From contig PANG01000064.1 in NCBI GenBank assembly GCA_002708345.1, forward strand, positions 5,014 to 11,996: a DNA stretch of 6,983 nucleotides. The letters run 5' to 3'. The notes under the pieces are model-generated. The model did not search any database. It was not told the DNA's origin and was given only the letters and a program-made list of their open reading frames with translations. Made by a program: the position numbers and the translations under genes. Origin of the DNA: Planctomycetaceae bacterium. Lineage in GTDB: Bacteria; Planctomycetota; Planctomycetia; Pirellulales; Pirellulaceae. This document shows, one piece after another, positions 5,866 through 6,983 of this stretch (position 1 is its first letter; every line of letters begins with the position of its first letter).

Positions 5866-6983
5866 GGCAGGGATGGCTCATCAATGACCGTGCGATCCGC
5901 TTCTGCCAGCACGATACAGGAATCGCATTGGTTGGTGAGACGGCTGATCTGGCTTGTCTCGCTGACATGCGCGATGCCCAGGCGTTCCACGATGTCCTGG
6001 TTAAGCCGGCTGAGCAAGTAGATGCGGGCACGCTGGCTGGCGAGGGCGAGTTGTTCAGCGGCGAGGGCATCCGGGCTGCTTCCCCCGTTCCCTTCCTCCT
6101 CCTCCGCTGGCATGCCAGCCTGGTCGCCGAGCTGAAAGAGGGCCTCTCCGGGTGGGCAGTCAAGTTCCGTACAAAGCACGATCATTCCACCATCGCTGAC
6201 AAGCTGGGATGACGCGTAGAGCGCACGGGCAATGTGCATCCAGCCCTGGGTTTCCGGTCGACCCTCGATCGTGGCGATCACCAGTTCCGCCTGCCTGGCC
6301 GGTCGGCTCCAGGCCGCCCGGCCGCGCAATTCTGCTTCTTCCCGCACCTCATGGGCGTTCCCGGCGATCACGTGAAGCAGGGAATTACCAGCTCCCGGGA
6401 TCACTCCCAGTACCAGCTGGATTCCCAGTAGCCAGGCTGCCTCGTCCGCATCCTCCCGCAGCTTCCCCGAATCGTGGTTGAGCGGAACCAGGAACCGCTG
6501 CCGGGTCCGGTCGTCGGTGAAGGACCGAAAAAGTGTCTCGTGAATTCCGGCATAGCAGAGCTGGCCATCCAGGCCCAGGCTGATGATCGGCAGTATCACG
6601 TCTGCATCACAGAGTGTCCGATTGATATAGATCGGACTGGCATCGTCTGCGGCGGCGAGATAGGAGAGATGATGAGCATCGTGCGGATGGTGGATTTCGA
6701 TATTGAGCTGTGAAAGCTGGTCTGCCGGGATTTTTTCCACGAGCTCCAGTGCTGCCAGCTCGCTGCTGCTGCCAGCGAACACCAGTTGCAGCTGGCACTG
6801 CTGGAGGTGACCGGAGCTGGAGAACATGTCCAGTAACCCGGCAACCAGCTCCCCGGCAGAAGGGACGTTGTTGTCCAGGGCAATGGCGACCCGGTCACCT
6901 GGCACAAGCGAATGGGCCAGTGGCGGGAAGCCGAGTGGATCGGCAAGCACTTCGGCGATTGCCACGGCAGGATCGTCCAGGGG
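5862..6983 (-). CDS. LarA-like (DUF2088) protein, N-terminus outside the window
   Basis: The gene enters from the right edge: the frame is open to base 6983, and the residues before the GTG at 6963-6965 (PLDDPA) read naturally into AIAEVLADPLGFPPL, the usual LarA opening, so that GTG is probably not the start. With that GTG as residue 1, PGDRVAIALD (22-31) is the LarA Rossmann entry, the DSGKLREDADEAAWLLGI segment (165-182) matches the LarA central region, and GGMIVLCTEL (259-268) matches the C-terminal domain. LarA is a lactate racemase with a nickel-pincer cofactor bound to a lysine. That glycine-glycine-x-lysine segment is not visible in the corresponding stretch (about 128-158); the arginine of DDxTRP appears as Val34 (DNNVP); the C-terminal YQAxK segment reads WMHIAR (242-247). 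Racemase activity is therefore doubtful. An acidic insert (288-291) and glycine-serine linker (292-297) are present. Its TGA overlaps the ygfZ ATG. Real activity or partner is unknown. Confidence 0.82.
   Translation of the reverse strand, partial: PLDDPAVAIAEVLADPLGFPPLAHSLVPGDRVAIALDNNVPSAGELVAGLLDMFSSSGHLQQCQLQLVFAGSSSELAALELVEKIPADQLSQLNIEIHHPHDAHHLSYLAAADDASPIYINRTLCDADVILPIISLGLDGQLCYAGIHETLFRSFTDDRTRQRFLVPLNHDSGKLREDADEAAWLLGIQLVLGVIPGAGNSLLHVIAGNAHEVREEAELRGRAAWSRPARQAELVIATIEGRPETQGWMHIARALYASSQLVSDGGMIVLCTELDCPPGEALFQLGDQAGMPAEEEEGNGGSSPDALAAEQLALASQRARIYLLSRLNQDIVERLGIAHVSETSQISRLTNQCDSCIVLAEADRTVIDEPSLP

Noticed and set aside
6963..6965. GTG as the true start of the LarA-like gene
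   Set aside because: The frame stays open to the window edge, and the upstream residues continue the LarA N-terminal pattern, so the gene is treated as partial.

Overview
This window looks like ordinary chromosomal housekeeping DNA from a planctomycete, probably of the Pirellula/Rhodopirellula type. The evidence for that assignment is moderate G+C, a tail-anchored protein combining a zinc ribbon with a GYF_2-like domain, a small secreted protein and a small cytoplasmic protein that resemble families I associate with this phylum, and loosely packed single genes. The assignment rests on recognising protein families, not on a marker gene. I see no mobile element, CRISPR array, RNA gene or phage gene.

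Layout. A leftward cluster occupies 1-2558. In transcription order it holds a zinc-ribbon/GYF_2/transmembrane protein (2558-1839), a secreted protein of unknown function (1760-1170) and alanine dehydrogenase (1115-9). The 193-base divergent region 2559-2751 carries a perfect TATAAT facing left, two copies of the palindrome TCTGCAGA around that promoter's -35 position, and a TTGACA-type promoter facing right. The rightward gene at 2752-3786 is an RmlD-like extended short-chain dehydrogenase/reductase whose catalytic YxxxK motif reads YxxxM. Its tail overlaps by 22 bases the tail of a leftward NUDIX hydrolase of the ADP-ribose pyrophosphatase type (4274-3765). A second divergent region (4275-4393) separates the NUDIX gene from a rightward uncharacterised gene (4394-4876). 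From the right edge, a leftward pair joined by an ATGA overlap finishes the window: a LarA-like (DUF2088) protein cut off by the window end (6983-5862) and a YgfZ/CAF17-type iron-sulfur repair protein (5865-4897).

How the genes relate. No single pathway links them. Alanine dehydrogenase interconverts alanine and pyruvate, the NUDIX enzyme probably clears ADP-ribose-like nucleotides, and YgfZ supports folate-dependent iron-sulfur enzymes. The LarA-like and YgfZ genes are very likely co-transcribed and translationally coupled. The most distinctive observations are the near-identical promoters of the two rightward genes (TTGACA, 11 bases, then CTGCTGRTAACAG), the lost catalytic lysine in the RmlD-like protein, and the apparent loss of cofactor and catalytic residues in the LarA-like protein. 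I found no convincing new multi-gene system.
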